Shown here in pieces: positions 7,971 to 15,648 of a stretch of DNA of 20,910 nucleotides. Origin of the DNA: an uncultured Roseburia sp. Its GTDB lineage: Bacteria; Bacillota; Clostridia; Lachnospirales; Lachnospiraceae. The translations under genes were made by a program, and so were the position numbers. The stretch spans positions 1 through 20,910 of the forward strand of contig URUD01000046.1 of the NCBI GenBank assembly GCA_900550935.1. Reading direction: 5' to 3'. Within the stretch, counting starts at the first letter, position 1. Each line of letters starts with the position of its first letter. The notes under the pieces are model-generated. The model worked only from the letters and a program-made list of their open reading frames with translations. It was not told the DNA's origin and did no database searches.

Positions 7971-7989
7971 CTATAACGAATTGTTATAG
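7971..7989. repeat. Perfect inverted repeat after the glycosyltransferase gene
   Basis: CTATAAC and GTTATAG are separated by GAATT, two bases after the stop codon. There is no following T-run, so it is not a standard terminator. The A/T-rich palindrome could be an operator for the downstream queH-argH unit or a 3'-end stabilising hairpin. Confidence 0.5.
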
Positions 7990-8001
7990 CAGACAGGGCG
8001 A

Positions 8002-8040
8002 AACATTCTTGCAGGAACATAGTACTTCATGTAGAATGTT
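8002..8040 (+). promoter_or_regulatory. Bulged hairpin in the queH leader
   Basis: AACATTCT (8002-8009) pairs perfectly with AGAATGTT (8033-8040). Directly inside, ACAT (8017-8020) pairs with ATGT (8029-8032), giving a 12-base-pair stem with a seven-base bulge on one side and an eight-base loop. It sits 33 bases before the queH start. It does not resemble a preQ1 riboswitch that I can recognise. A structured leader or operator role is inferred from position only. Confidence 0.4.
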
Positions 8041-8072
8041 GGATAGAGCCGATGCCGGAAAGGAAATGGGCA

Positions 8073-8726
8073 ATGAATAAGCCAAATTACCAGAAAATGC
8101 TGGAAGATGAGATAAAGAAAAATCAGGAAGAAAACAAGGTGCCGGCATTGCTGCTGCACAGTTGCTGCGCACCATGCAGTTCCTACTGTCTGGAATACCT
8201 TTCCCAGTATTTTTCAATCACTGTATTTTATTATAATCCAAATATCTATCCACCGGAAGAATATACAAAGAGGGTGGAAGAACAGCGCTATCTGATCGAA
8301 CAGCTTCCTGCCAGAAATACGATCTCTTTTCTGGAAGGAGCGTATGAGGAAACACGTTTTTATGATACGGTGCGTGGGTTAGAGCAGGAAAAAGAGGGAG
8401 GAGCACGTTGCTTCCTCTGTTATGAACTGCGGCTTAGAGAGGCAGCGGAGGCTGCAAAACGGCTGGGCATGGATTATTTTACGACGACGTTATCCATCAG
8501 CCCGTTAAAAAATGCGGAAAAGCTAAATGAGATTGGAGATCGTCTGGAAAAAGAGTATGGCATTGCCTACTTAAATTCAGATTTTAAAAAGAAAAACGGC
8601 TACAAACGTTCTGTGGAGCTGTCCGAACAATACGGCATGTACCGTCAGTATTACTGCGGATGTGTCTTTTCCAAACGGGAGCGGGACGAACAGATCGCCA
8701 AAAAGAAACAGGAAAGCGAGGAATAA
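8073..8726 (+). CDS. queH: Epoxyqueuosine reductase QueH
   Basis: This enzyme of the DUF208/QueH family performs the last step of queuosine synthesis, reducing epoxyqueuosine to queuosine in the anticodon of GUN tRNAs. It is the non-homologous replacement of QueG. From the chosen start the protein has 217 residues. The cysteine pattern is present: HSCCAPC (C31, C32, C35), CFLCYELRL (C113, C116) and YYCGC (C195, C197). These supply the iron-sulfur cluster and metal ligands reported for the family. YYNPNIYP and TTTLSISP are also typical. The ATG at 8073 has AAAGGA eight bases upstream; the alternative ATG at 8052 has no clear site. argH begins four bases after the stop, so the two genes are probably co-transcribed although unrelated in pathway. 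Confidence 0.93.
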   Translation: MNKPNYQKMLEDEIKKNQEENKVPALLLHSCCAPCSSYCLEYLSQYFSITVFYYNPNIYPPEEYTKRVEEQRYLIEQLPARNTISFLEGAYEETRFYDTVRGLEQEKEGGARCFLCYELRLREAAEAAKRLGMDYFTTTLSISPLKNAEKLNEIGDRLEKEYGIAYLNSDFKKKNGYKRSVELSEQYGMYRQYYCGCVFSKRERDEQIAKKKQESEE

Positions 8727-8730
8727 GATT

Positions 8731-10125
8731 ATGGCACAGTTATGGGGAGGAAGATTCACCAAGGAAACCGATCAGCTGGTATACAATTTCAATGCGTCTA
8801 TTACATTTGACCAGAAATTTTATCGGGAGGATATCGAGGGCAGTATTGCGCATGTCAAGATGCTTGGAAAACAGGGCATTTTAACCGAACAGGAGCGGGA
8901 TGATATCGTCCGTACGTTACAGGAGATCCGCTCGGAAGTAGAGAATGGCACGTTAAAGATTACTTCCGAATACGAGGATATTCACAGTTTCGTTGAGGCA
9001 AATCTGATCGACCGGCTCGGAGACACCGGTAAAAAGTTACACACCGGACGGAGCAGAAACGACCAGGTCGCACTGGATATGCGGCTTTATACCAGAAAAC
9101 AGGTGGCAGAGACAGACGAATTGTTAAAAGAACTGTTGGAGACCATTTTACGCATTATGGAAGAAAATACCGAAACCATCATGCCGGGCTTTACCCATTT
9201 ACAGAAGGCACAGCCGATCACGCTGGCACATCATATGGGGGCGTATTTTGAGATGTTTAAACGTGACCGCAGCAGACTGCATGACATTTATGAGCGTATG
9301 AATTACTGTCCGCTCGGTTCCGGTGCGCTCGCAGGAACAACATATCCATTAGACCGCGCCTATACCGCAGAACTGCTTGGATTTTACGGACCGACCTTAA
9401 ACAGTATGGACGGCGTGTCAGACCGTGATTATCTGATCGAGTTTTTATCTGCCTGTGCAACGATCATGATGCACTTGAGCCGTTTTTCTGAGGAAGTCAT
9501 CATCTGGAATTCCAATGAATATCAGTTTGTGGAGATTGATGATGCCTACAGCACTGGAAGCAGTATTATGCCGCAGAAAAAGAATCCGGATATCGCAGAA
9601 CTTGTCCGCGGAAAAACAGGAAGAGTGTACGGTGCATTAACTTCACTGCTTACCACGATGAAGGGCATTCCACTTGCCTACAATAAAGACATGCAGGAAG
9701 ATAAAGAGCTTTCCTTTGATGCCATGGATACGGTCAAAGGCTGTATTGCTTTATTTAAGGGCATGCTTGCCACAATGAAATTCAACAAAGAAAAAATGTA
9801 CGCATCTGCAAACCACGGCTTTACCAATGCGACCGATGCAGCCGATTATCTGGTCAATCATGGCGTGCCGTTCCGTGATGCACACGGCATTGTCGGCAGG
9901 ATCGTGCTTTACTGTATCGATAAAAAGATCGCGATCGATGATATGAGTCTGGAAGAGTTAAAAGCGATCAGTCCGGTATTTGAGGAGGATATTTACGATG
10001 CAATTTCCATGGAGACCTGTGTCAACAAACGTCTGACCATCGGAGCACCTGGAAAAGATGCCATGGAGCAGGTGATCGCCATCGAAAAAGAATATTTGGA
10101 AAAGACTGGCACTTTGCTACAGTAA
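8731..10125 (+). CDS. argH: Argininosuccinate lyase
   Basis: This cytoplasmic enzyme splits argininosuccinate into arginine and fumarate, the last step of arginine synthesis. The 464 residues match the family. Visible motifs are the start MAQLWGGRF, TGRSRNDQVA (105-114), the catalytic histidine H156 in PGFTHLQKAQP, and the fumarase/aspartase signature GSSIMPQKKNPD around 276-287 with catalytic serine in the SS pair. The reading frame is open back to 8662, but family alignment and the GAGGAA ribosome site support the ATG at 8731. The gene is four bases behind queH. No argG or other arginine gene is in the window, so the pathway is split. Confidence 0.97.
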   Translation: MAQLWGGRFTKETDQLVYNFNASITFDQKFYREDIEGSIAHVKMLGKQGILTEQERDDIVRTLQEIRSEVENGTLKITSEYEDIHSFVEANLIDRLGDTGKKLHTGRSRNDQVALDMRLYTRKQVAETDELLKELLETILRIMEENTETIMPGFTHLQKAQPITLAHHMGAYFEMFKRDRSRLHDIYERMNYCPLGSGALAGTTYPLDRAYTAELLGFYGPTLNSMDGVSDRDYLIEFLSACATIMMHLSRFSEEVIIWNSNEYQFVEIDDAYSTGSSIMPQKKNPDIAELVRGKTGRVYGALTSLLTTMKGIPLAYNKDMQEDKELSFDAMDTVKGCIALFKGMLATMKFNKEKMYASANHGFTNATDAADYLVNHGVPFRDAHGIVGRIVLYCIDKKIAIDDMSLEELKAISPVFEEDIYDAISMETCVNKRLTIGAPGKDAMEQVIAIEKEYLEKTGTLLQ

Positions 10126-10189
10126 CGCATTATTGTGACAAGTGCACAAGAAATAGTAAAAAATAAAAGAAACTTTTACAAAAAGAGTA

Positions 10190-10218
10190 TTGCTTTTTTC
10201 AGGGAAAAGGCATAATAT
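10190..10218 (+). promoter_or_regulatory. Promoter of asd
   Basis: TTGCTT (10190-10195), 17 bases, then TAATAT (10213-10218). The start point near 10225 would leave a leader of about 88 bases before the ATG at 10313, too short for a lysine riboswitch. The leader contains a weak TGTTC/GGACA hairpin. No clear terminator was seen between argH and this promoter, so some read-through is possible. Confidence 0.6.
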
Positions 10219-10312
10219 ATTCACTATGACCGACACATGTTCGCGCCGGACGGACAAAGGAACAATGGCGGAAGATGTCAAGGAGAAAAAGCAACGAGGA
10301 GATTGGATTAAA

Positions 10313-11404
10313 ATGAGCGAAAAATTAAAAGTAGGTATTCTTGGCGGAACAGGTATGGTAGGACAGAGATTTATCTCTCTTCTGGAAAACCATCCATGGT
10401 TTGAAGTGACAACCATTGCAGCAAGTCCAAGAAGTGCGGGCAAGACTTATGCAGAGGCAGTAGGAGATCGTTGGAAAATGGATACTCCAATGCCGGAAGC
10501 AGTCAAAAATATCGTAGTGATGAATGTCAACGAAGTAGAAAAGGTTGCATCTGAAGTTGATTTCGTATTCTCAGCAGTGGATATGACCAAAGAAGAGATC
10601 AAAAAGATCGAAGAGGATTACGCAAAGACCGAGACACCGGTTGTATCCAACAACAGTGCACACAGATGGACACCGGATGTACCAATGGTCGTACCGGAAG
10701 TCAATCCACAGCACATGGAAGTCATCAAATACCAGAAAGAAAGACTTGGTACCAAACGCGGATTTGTCGCAGTAAAACCAAATTGTTCGATCCAGAGTTA
10801 CGCACCTGTCTTAACTGCATGGAAAGAGTTCGAGCCATACGAAGTAGTGGCAACCACTTATCAGGCAATTTCCGGTGCAGGTAAAACCTTCAAAGACTGG
10901 CCGGAGATGGTAGGAAATATTATCCCATACATCGGTGGAGAGGAAGAAAAATCCGAGAAAGAGCCGCTTCGTATCTGGGGTCACATTGATGACGAGAAGA
11001 AAGCGATCGTTCCGGCAGAGTCACCGGTGATCACCTGCCAGTGTATCCGTGTTCCGGTATTAAACGGACATACCGCAGCTGTATTTGTTAAATTCAGAAA
11101 GAACCCAACCAAAGAGCAGCTGATCGAGGCACTTAAAAATTTCCGTGGTGTACCACAGGAGTTAGAGCTTCCAAGTGCACCAAAGCAGTTTATCCAGTAC
11201 TTAGAAGAGGATAACAGACCACAGGTTTCACTTGATGTCAACTATGAGAACGGCATGGGCGTATCCGTCGGCAGATTAAGAGAGGATACCGTATATGACT
11301 GGAAGTTCGTCGGACTTTCCCACAATACCGTTCGTGGTGCAGCAGGCGGTGCAGTACTTTGCGCAGAGCTGTTAAAAGCACAGGGCTATATCACAAAAAA
11401 ATAA
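10313..11404 (+). CDS. asd: Aspartate-semialdehyde dehydrogenase, archaeal/fungal type
   Basis: This enzyme reduces L-aspartyl 4-phosphate to aspartate 4-semialdehyde with NADPH, the branch point to lysine/diaminopimelate, threonine and methionine. The 363 residues show the N-terminal Rossmann motif GILGGTGMVGQRF (8-20), SNNSAHRW (112-119), the catalytic cysteine C158 in VKPNCSIQS, and RVPVLNGHTA with R246 and H253. SNNSAHRW and the cysteine context mark the archaeal/fungal-type branch rather than the E. coli type; this branch also occurs in Clostridia. The open frame reaches back to 10190, but that overlaps the promoter. The ATG at 10313 follows GAGGAG and gives the usual N-terminus. It stands alone between its promoter and a downstream hairpin. 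Confidence 0.95.
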   Translation: MSEKLKVGILGGTGMVGQRFISLLENHPWFEVTTIAASPRSAGKTYAEAVGDRWKMDTPMPEAVKNIVVMNVNEVEKVASEVDFVFSAVDMTKEEIKKIEEDYAKTETPVVSNNSAHRWTPDVPMVVPEVNPQHMEVIKYQKERLGTKRGFVAVKPNCSIQSYAPVLTAWKEFEPYEVVATTYQAISGAGKTFKDWPEMVGNIIPYIGGEEEKSEKEPLRIWGHIDDEKKAIVPAESPVITCQCIRVPVLNGHTAAVFVKFRKNPTKEQLIEALKNFRGVPQELELPSAPKQFIQYLEEDNRPQVSLDVNYENGMGVSVGRLREDTVYDWKFVGLSHNTVRGAAGGAVLCAELLKAQGYITKK

Positions 11405-11447
11405 AAAGTTTTTCATCCGGGGAGAATAGGAACGAAACTTTGATAAG

Positions 11448-11490
11448 AAAGACCCTCACAGTGGCAAAGAAAGCGGCTGCGGGGGTCTTT
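11448..11490 (+). terminator. Hairpin after asd, possible weak terminator
   Basis: AAAGACCC (11448-11455) pairs with GGGTCTTT (11483-11490), with partial inner pairing. The T-run after the stem is poor, so termination efficiency is uncertain. It is the only candidate end signal between asd and the topoisomerase gene. Confidence 0.5.
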
Positions 11491-11533
11491 GAACGTCTGT
11501 CTGGATGTTCTGGATAGACAAAAGGAGTGCAAA

Positions 11534-11557
11534 ATGTCCCACGGTGTGTTAGTATAG
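11534..11557 (+). other. Possible 7-codon leader ORF before the topoisomerase gene
   Basis: AAAGGAG (11521-11527) lies six bases before an ATG at 11534, followed by only seven codons (MSHGVLV) and a TAG. The ribosome site is better than chance background in this gap. The peptide is too short to judge, and no antiterminator or attenuator structure was seen after it. Confidence 0.2.
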
Positions 11558-11616
11558 AAAAGAATGTGTGGTAATACCATGCAGAAAGAAACGAGAACAG
11601 TAATGGAGGAAAAGAC

Positions 11617-14600
11617 GTGGCTAAGTCCTTGATCATTACGGAGAAGCCGAGTGTGGCACAGGAATTTGCCAGAATTTTGGGGGTTTCCGGGCGAAATGAC
11701 GGATATATAGAGAATGACGGTTATGTTATTACCTGGTGTGTGGGACATCTGGTGGAGATGGTCTATCCGGAAGAATACGATGAAAAATATAAAAAGTGGA
11801 AATTAGAGGATCTTCCTTTTTTGCCGGAGCAGTACAAATACCATGTCATCCCCAATGTAAAAAAACAGTATGATGTGGTACATCATATGTTACATAGAGA
11901 AGATATCGATAAGGTCTACTGGGCAGGAGATGCCGGAAAAGAAGGACAGACCATCGAGGAAAATATCAGACGGTATGGCGGAGTCAGAGAGGGCATGGAG
12001 GAACTGCGTGTCTGGATCGATTCACAGACGGAGGAGGAGATCTTACGTGGAATCAAAGAGGCAAAACCGATGAGTGAATACGATCATCTGGCGGATTCCG
12101 GTATCATGCGCACGATCGAGGACTATGCCATGGGCATCAATTTTTCGCGTGTCATGTCCGTAAAATACGGCAGGTTATTAAATGATGCGGCGGCAACCAG
12201 AAGCTATACGGCAATCGCAGTAGGGCGTGTCATGACCTGTGTGCTTGGAATGGTCGTCATCCGCGAGCGTGAGATCAGAAACTTTAAAGAGACACCATTT
12301 TACCGTGTCGTTGGAAATTTTAATGCGTCAGGCGGGGGAGAAATCTGGGCGGAGTGGAAAGCTGTAGAGGGTTCCCGTTATTTTGAGTCACCACTGCTTT
12401 ATAAAGAAAATGGGTTTAAAAAGCAGGAAGATGCCAATGCGTTAATCGACGAGGTGACCGGAAAAGAAGCTACGGTAAAGTCGATAGAAACAGGCACGAG
12501 CAAGAAACGTGCACCGTTGCTTTTTAACCTTGCCGAACTTCAGGCAGAGTGTTCCAAACGCTTTAAAATCAGCCCGGATGAGACACTTCAGGTTGCACAG
12601 GATCTGTACGAAAAGAAACTGACGACCTATCCAAGAACGGATGCGAGGGTGCTTTCGTCCGCTGTGGCAAAAGAAGTCGGGCGGAATCTGAACCGGTTAA
12701 AAGGATATGAGCCGACAAAGGGCTTCGTGGAACAGATCTTAAAGGAAAATGCATACTATAAAATCGGAAAAACACAGTACACCGATGATTCGAAAGTGAC
12801 GGACCATTATGCAATCATTCCGACCGGTCAGCTGACTGAATTAAACCGTTTGAACGATCTGCAGCGCAAAGTGTTCGATTTGGTCGTGCGCCGTTTCTTA
12901 AGTATCTTTTATCCACCGGCAGAGTATCAGACGGTAAAATTAACGGTACAGATCGACCGGGAACAGTTTTTTGCCTCTGCAAAAGAATTGAAAAGTCCCG
13001 GATATCTGGAGATCGCCGGATATCAGAAAAATGAAGACGAAAAGGATGAAAAAGAGAGCCAGGGACTGATCACGCTTGCAGGAACGATAAAGAACGGTGA
13101 CGTACTTGGGGTAGATGGATTTGAACTGAAAGAGGGAAAAACCAATCCACCGAAACGTTATACGTCAGGTTCGATGGTGCTTGCCATGGAAAATGCGGGA
13201 CAGCTCATCGAGGAAGAAGAATTGCGGGAACAGATCAAGGGATCCGGGATCGGAACGTCTGCGACCAGAGCAGAGATCATCAAAAAACTGGTGCGCATCG
13301 GTTATCTGAATTTGAATAAGAAAACACAGGTGCTCTCTCCCGAGGCACTTGGAGAAATGATATTTGAGGTCGTGAGTCTGACCGTTCCGGCACTGCTCAA
13401 TCCCAAAATGACCGCTTCCTGGGAAAAGGGATTGGACGGGATTACCAGAGGAACGGTTATCATGGCAGATTACAGGGAAAAGCTCGAAGATTTTATCCGG
13501 AAAGAGACTGTTTCCATGATCGAAAAAGATCTGACCGGACCGATTGCAGGAAGAATCCATCCGTTTGTCGGAAAAGGTGGCAGAGGACTGGCGGCGAAAA
13601 AGAGCCTTTCCGTGCCCTGTCCGGTCTGTGGTGGGGAAATGGAGACAACGCCATTTGGCTACGGATGCAGCAATTATAAGCGTGATGGAAGCGGCTGCAA
13701 ATTTTCTATCGGAACCATTGCGGGCAGAGATTTAGCGGAAGAGGAAGTGGTGGAACTTCTGACGAAGGGACATACAGAAGTGCTCTCCGGTTTTATCTCA
13801 AAGTCCAGAAAACGTTTTTCGGCGGCATTAGTGCTTGAAAAAGATGAGGAGGGAAAAGCATCTGTCAATTTTGACTTCTCAAAAAATGAGCCTGAAATTT
13901 TAGAGGGTGTCAAATGTCCGGTCTGCGGTTCAGACATGGAGATCACGTCCTTTGGCTACAGTTGTGTGAAACATCGAAATGATCCGGAAAGCTGTTACTT
14001 CTCCATTGGAAAAATTGCAGGAAAATCTCTCGGTGTGGATGACCTGACGGATCTGCTGCAAAAGGGAGAGACAGAGGTTTTAAAAGGATTTACCGCAAAA
14101 AATAAAAAGAAGTTTTCGGCAGCGCTGTGTTTAAAGACAGGCGAGGACGGCAGAAAAACAGTCGAATTTGATTTCTCAAAAAATGAGGCGGAAATATTAG
14201 AGAATGTGGTCTGTCCGATGTGCGGTGGACAGATCCAGAAGACATCGTTTGGCTATGGCTGTATGAACTATGACCAGCAAGATCCACAGAGTTGCAGATT
14301 TGCCATCGGAACACTTGCCGGACGTGATCTGACAGAGGCACAGGTGAAAGCACTTTTAACCGACGGCAGAACGGAGACAATCCGTGGTTTTAAGTCAAAG
14401 ACGGGCAAAAAATTTGATGCCTGCGTGGCATTAGAGACCGATGAAACCGGCCGGAAATATTTAAAGTTTGACTTTGATCATGTGGAGGCAAAAAAGATAA
14501 AAGATGTTTCCTGTCCGCTCTGTGGTGGTGACATTGTGCAGACACCGTTCGGTTATGGCTGTGCCAATTATAAAAAAGATGATCCGGAAAGCTGCCGTTT

Positions 14601-15519
14601 TTCCATTGGAAAGATGGGTGAAAAGACCTTAAACGAGGCACAGGTAAAACAGCTTCTGACAGAGGGGCGGACGGCGACGATCCGCGGATTTAAGTCGAAA
14701 ACCGGGAAAAAATTCGATGCAAGGATTGCTTTAAATAAAGACGAATCCGGCAGGGTAACCGGACTGAAATACGATTTTTCGGATGTGGAAGCGCCAAAAT
14801 TAAAAGATGTGAAATGTCCACTCTGTGGCGGGGATATGGTAAAAACGCCGTTCGGCTATGGCTGTGCGAATTATAAAAAAGATGATCCGGAAAGCTGTCG
14901 TTTTTCGGTTGGACAGATCGCAGGAGTAAAATTAAAAGAGGCACAGGTCAAAGAACTTTTAACCAATGGAAAAACCGGTGTGATCGAAGGATTTATCGCA
15001 AAGACCGGAATGAAATTTGACGCTCCGTTAAAACTGACCAAAGAGGGGCAGATCACCTTTGATTTCCCGGAGAAACCAAAGCCGGTGGAGACAACGGTAA
15101 AGTGTCCGAAATGTGGGGGACTCTTAAAGAAAAGCCAGTGGTACTATGAGTGTGACTGTGGTTTCCGGTTAGGACATACGGTCGCGAAAGTGCCGCTTTC
15201 GGAAGAAATCATAAAAGAGCTGTTGGAAACCGGAAAGACAAAGGAAAAAGTGACCGGATTTACCTCGAAAGCAGGAAATGTGTTTGATTCCTGCCTAAAA
15301 TATGAGGATGAGCGGATCAGTTTTGATTTTGATCATCCGGGAAGAGAGACTTTGCAAAAACAGGAGTCAGAGGAGCAATCAGAAGTGCAGACGGAACAGA
15401 CACCAGATAGCGCAGACGATTTCTATGCCGCTATGGCAAATGAGGCTGCGGCGTTCCAGGAGGAAGAAGAGACAGAATGGATCGCAGGAAGTAATTTTTT
15501 AGATGAATTTATGCCGTAA
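11617..15519 (+). CDS. topB: Type IA DNA topoisomerase (TopB-like) with six C-terminal Toprim_Crpt-type repeats
   Basis: A type IA topoisomerase that cuts and passes single DNA strands. Topoisomerase III proteins are usually about 650-730 residues; this one has 1300. The catalytic core spans about 1-640: Toprim start LIITEKPSV with E9, then WAGDAGKEGQ (102-111), where the canonical second aspartate is glycine (D105-x-G107-x-E109). VGRVMTC stands where VGRVQTP is usual, REREIRNF follows, and the active-site tyrosine is Y338 in TTYPRTD. From residue 668 six tandem ~100-residue units follow, each with a four-cysteine zinc-ribbon-like half and a GF-x-SK-x-x-x-KF half. The tail (1240-1300) is acidic and ends in LDEFMP. 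The start is a GTG at 11617 with GGAGG seven bases before it. A strong terminator lies downstream, so it is a one-gene unit. A chromosomal role in decatenation or repair is likely, but the altered Toprim motif makes activity less certain. Confidence 0.9.
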   Translation: MAKSLIITEKPSVAQEFARILGVSGRNDGYIENDGYVITWCVGHLVEMVYPEEYDEKYKKWKLEDLPFLPEQYKYHVIPNVKKQYDVVHHMLHREDIDKVYWAGDAGKEGQTIEENIRRYGGVREGMEELRVWIDSQTEEEILRGIKEAKPMSEYDHLADSGIMRTIEDYAMGINFSRVMSVKYGRLLNDAAATRSYTAIAVGRVMTCVLGMVVIREREIRNFKETPFYRVVGNFNASGGGEIWAEWKAVEGSRYFESPLLYKENGFKKQEDANALIDEVTGKEATVKSIETGTSKKRAPLLFNLAELQAECSKRFKISPDETLQVAQDLYEKKLTTYPRTDARVLSSAVAKEVGRNLNRLKGYEPTKGFVEQILKENAYYKIGKTQYTDDSKVTDHYAIIPTGQLTELNRLNDLQRKVFDLVVRRFLSIFYPPAEYQTVKLTVQIDREQFFASAKELKSPGYLEIAGYQKNEDEKDEKESQGLITLAGTIKNGDVLGVDGFELKEGKTNPPKRYTSGSMVLAMENAGQLIEEEELREQIKGSGIGTSATRAEIIKKLVRIGYLNLNKKTQVLSPEALGEMIFEVVSLTVPALLNPKMTASWEKGLDGITRGTVIMADYREKLEDFIRKETVSMIEKDLTGPIAGRIHPFVGKGGRGLAAKKSLSVPCPVCGGEMETTPFGYGCSNYKRDGSGCKFSIGTIAGRDLAEEEVVELLTKGHTEVLSGFISKSRKRFSAALVLEKDEEGKASVNFDFSKNEPEILEGVKCPVCGSDMEITSFGYSCVKHRNDPESCYFSIGKIAGKSLGVDDLTDLLQKGETEVLKGFTAKNKKKFSAALCLKTGEDGRKTVEFDFSKNEAEILENVVCPMCGGQIQKTSFGYGCMNYDQQDPQSCRFAIGTLAGRDLTEAQVKALLTDGRTETIRGFKSKTGKKFDACVALETDETGRKYLKFDFDHVEAKKIKDVSCPLCGGDIVQTPFGYGCANYKKDDPESCRFSIGKMGEKTLNEAQVKQLLTEGRTATIRGFKSKTGKKFDARIALNKDESGRVTGLKYDFSDVEAPKLKDVKCPLCGGDMVKTPFGYGCANYKKDDPESCRFSVGQIAGVKLKEAQVKELLTNGKTGVIEGFIAKTGMKFDAPLKLTKEGQITFDFPEKPKPVETTVKCPKCGGLLKKSQWYYECDCGFRLGHTVAKVPLSEEIIKELLETGKTKEKVTGFTSKAGNVFDSCLKYEDERISFDFDHPGRETLQKQESEEQSEVQTEQTPDSADDFYAAMANEAAAFQEEEETEWIAGSNFLDEFMP
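13618..15335 (+). repeat. Six tandem repeats encoding Cys-rich topoisomerase C-terminal units
   Basis: Units begin at the CPxCG motif at bases 13618, 13915, 14212, 14512, 14815 and 15103 (residues 668, 767, 866, 966, 1067, 1163), with lengths of about 99, 99, 100, 101, 96 and 77 residues. Units 1-2 have cysteine spacing CX2C-X12-C-X9-C and units 3-5 have X10 in the last gap. The last unit is shorter and has CX2C-X12-C-X-C. Units 4 and 5 are nearly identical in DNA across the AATTATAAAAAAGATGATCC region, while units 3 and 4 share FKSKTGKKFDA in their second halves. This patchwork suggests unequal crossing-over or gene conversion within the array. Confidence 0.92.
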
Positions 15520-15522
15520 GAG

Positions 15523-15566
15523 ATCTCCGGCAGACAGAAATTTTTGTCTGTCCGGAGATTTTTTTG
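15523..15566 (+). terminator. Strong intrinsic terminator after the topoisomerase gene
   Basis: ATCTCCGG plus CAGACA pairs with TGTCTG and CCGGAGAT (a single T bulge), giving a 14-base-pair stem followed by a T-run. It lies four bases after the stop codon. Confidence 0.93.
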
Positions 15567-15584
15567 AACCTTTTTTTGATTTAT

Positions 15585-15633
15585 TACAATGTATGGGTGA
15601 AGGGCAATGTGATTTGCCTTAAAAAGACGTCTT
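15585..15633 (+). promoter_or_regulatory. Leader of the sigma factor gene: possible -10, hairpin and palindrome
   Basis: TACAAT (15585-15590) is a good -10, but the nearest -35 candidate TTGAAC (15564-15569) is only 15 bases away, so the promoter is weakly supported. Downstream, AGGGCAA (15601-15607) pairs with TTGCCTT (15614-15620). A perfect 10-base palindrome AAGACGTCTT (15624-15633) abuts the ribosome site AAAGGTGG. A translational or repressor control site is inferred from position only. ECF sigma genes are often self-regulated, but no clear ECF-type promoter was recognised. Confidence 0.35.
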
Positions 15634-15648
15634 AAAGGTGGAAAACAA

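Noticed and set aside
7990..8072. preQ1 riboswitch before queH
   Set aside because: The hairpin with a seven-base bulge does not fit the small H-type pseudoknot of class I, and no other known class was recognised.
8662..8730. Extended argH start inside queH
   Set aside because: The extra 23 residues overlap queH and are unlike the family. MAQLWGGRF at 8731 is the standard N-terminus and has a ribosome site.
10190..10312. Extended asd starts at 10190 and 10265
   Set aside because: The first overlaps the promoter. The second has its ribosome site too close (three bases) and adds residues not seen in the family.
10219..10312. Lysine riboswitch in the asd leader
   Set aside because: The leader is only about 90 bases, far shorter than the lysine riboswitch, and no matching helices were seen.
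13618..15335. Repeated DNA as a CRISPR array or tandem satellite
   Set aside because: The ~300-base units stay in one reading frame, vary mostly at the DNA level rather than at key residues, and encode cysteine motifs. They are protein repeats.
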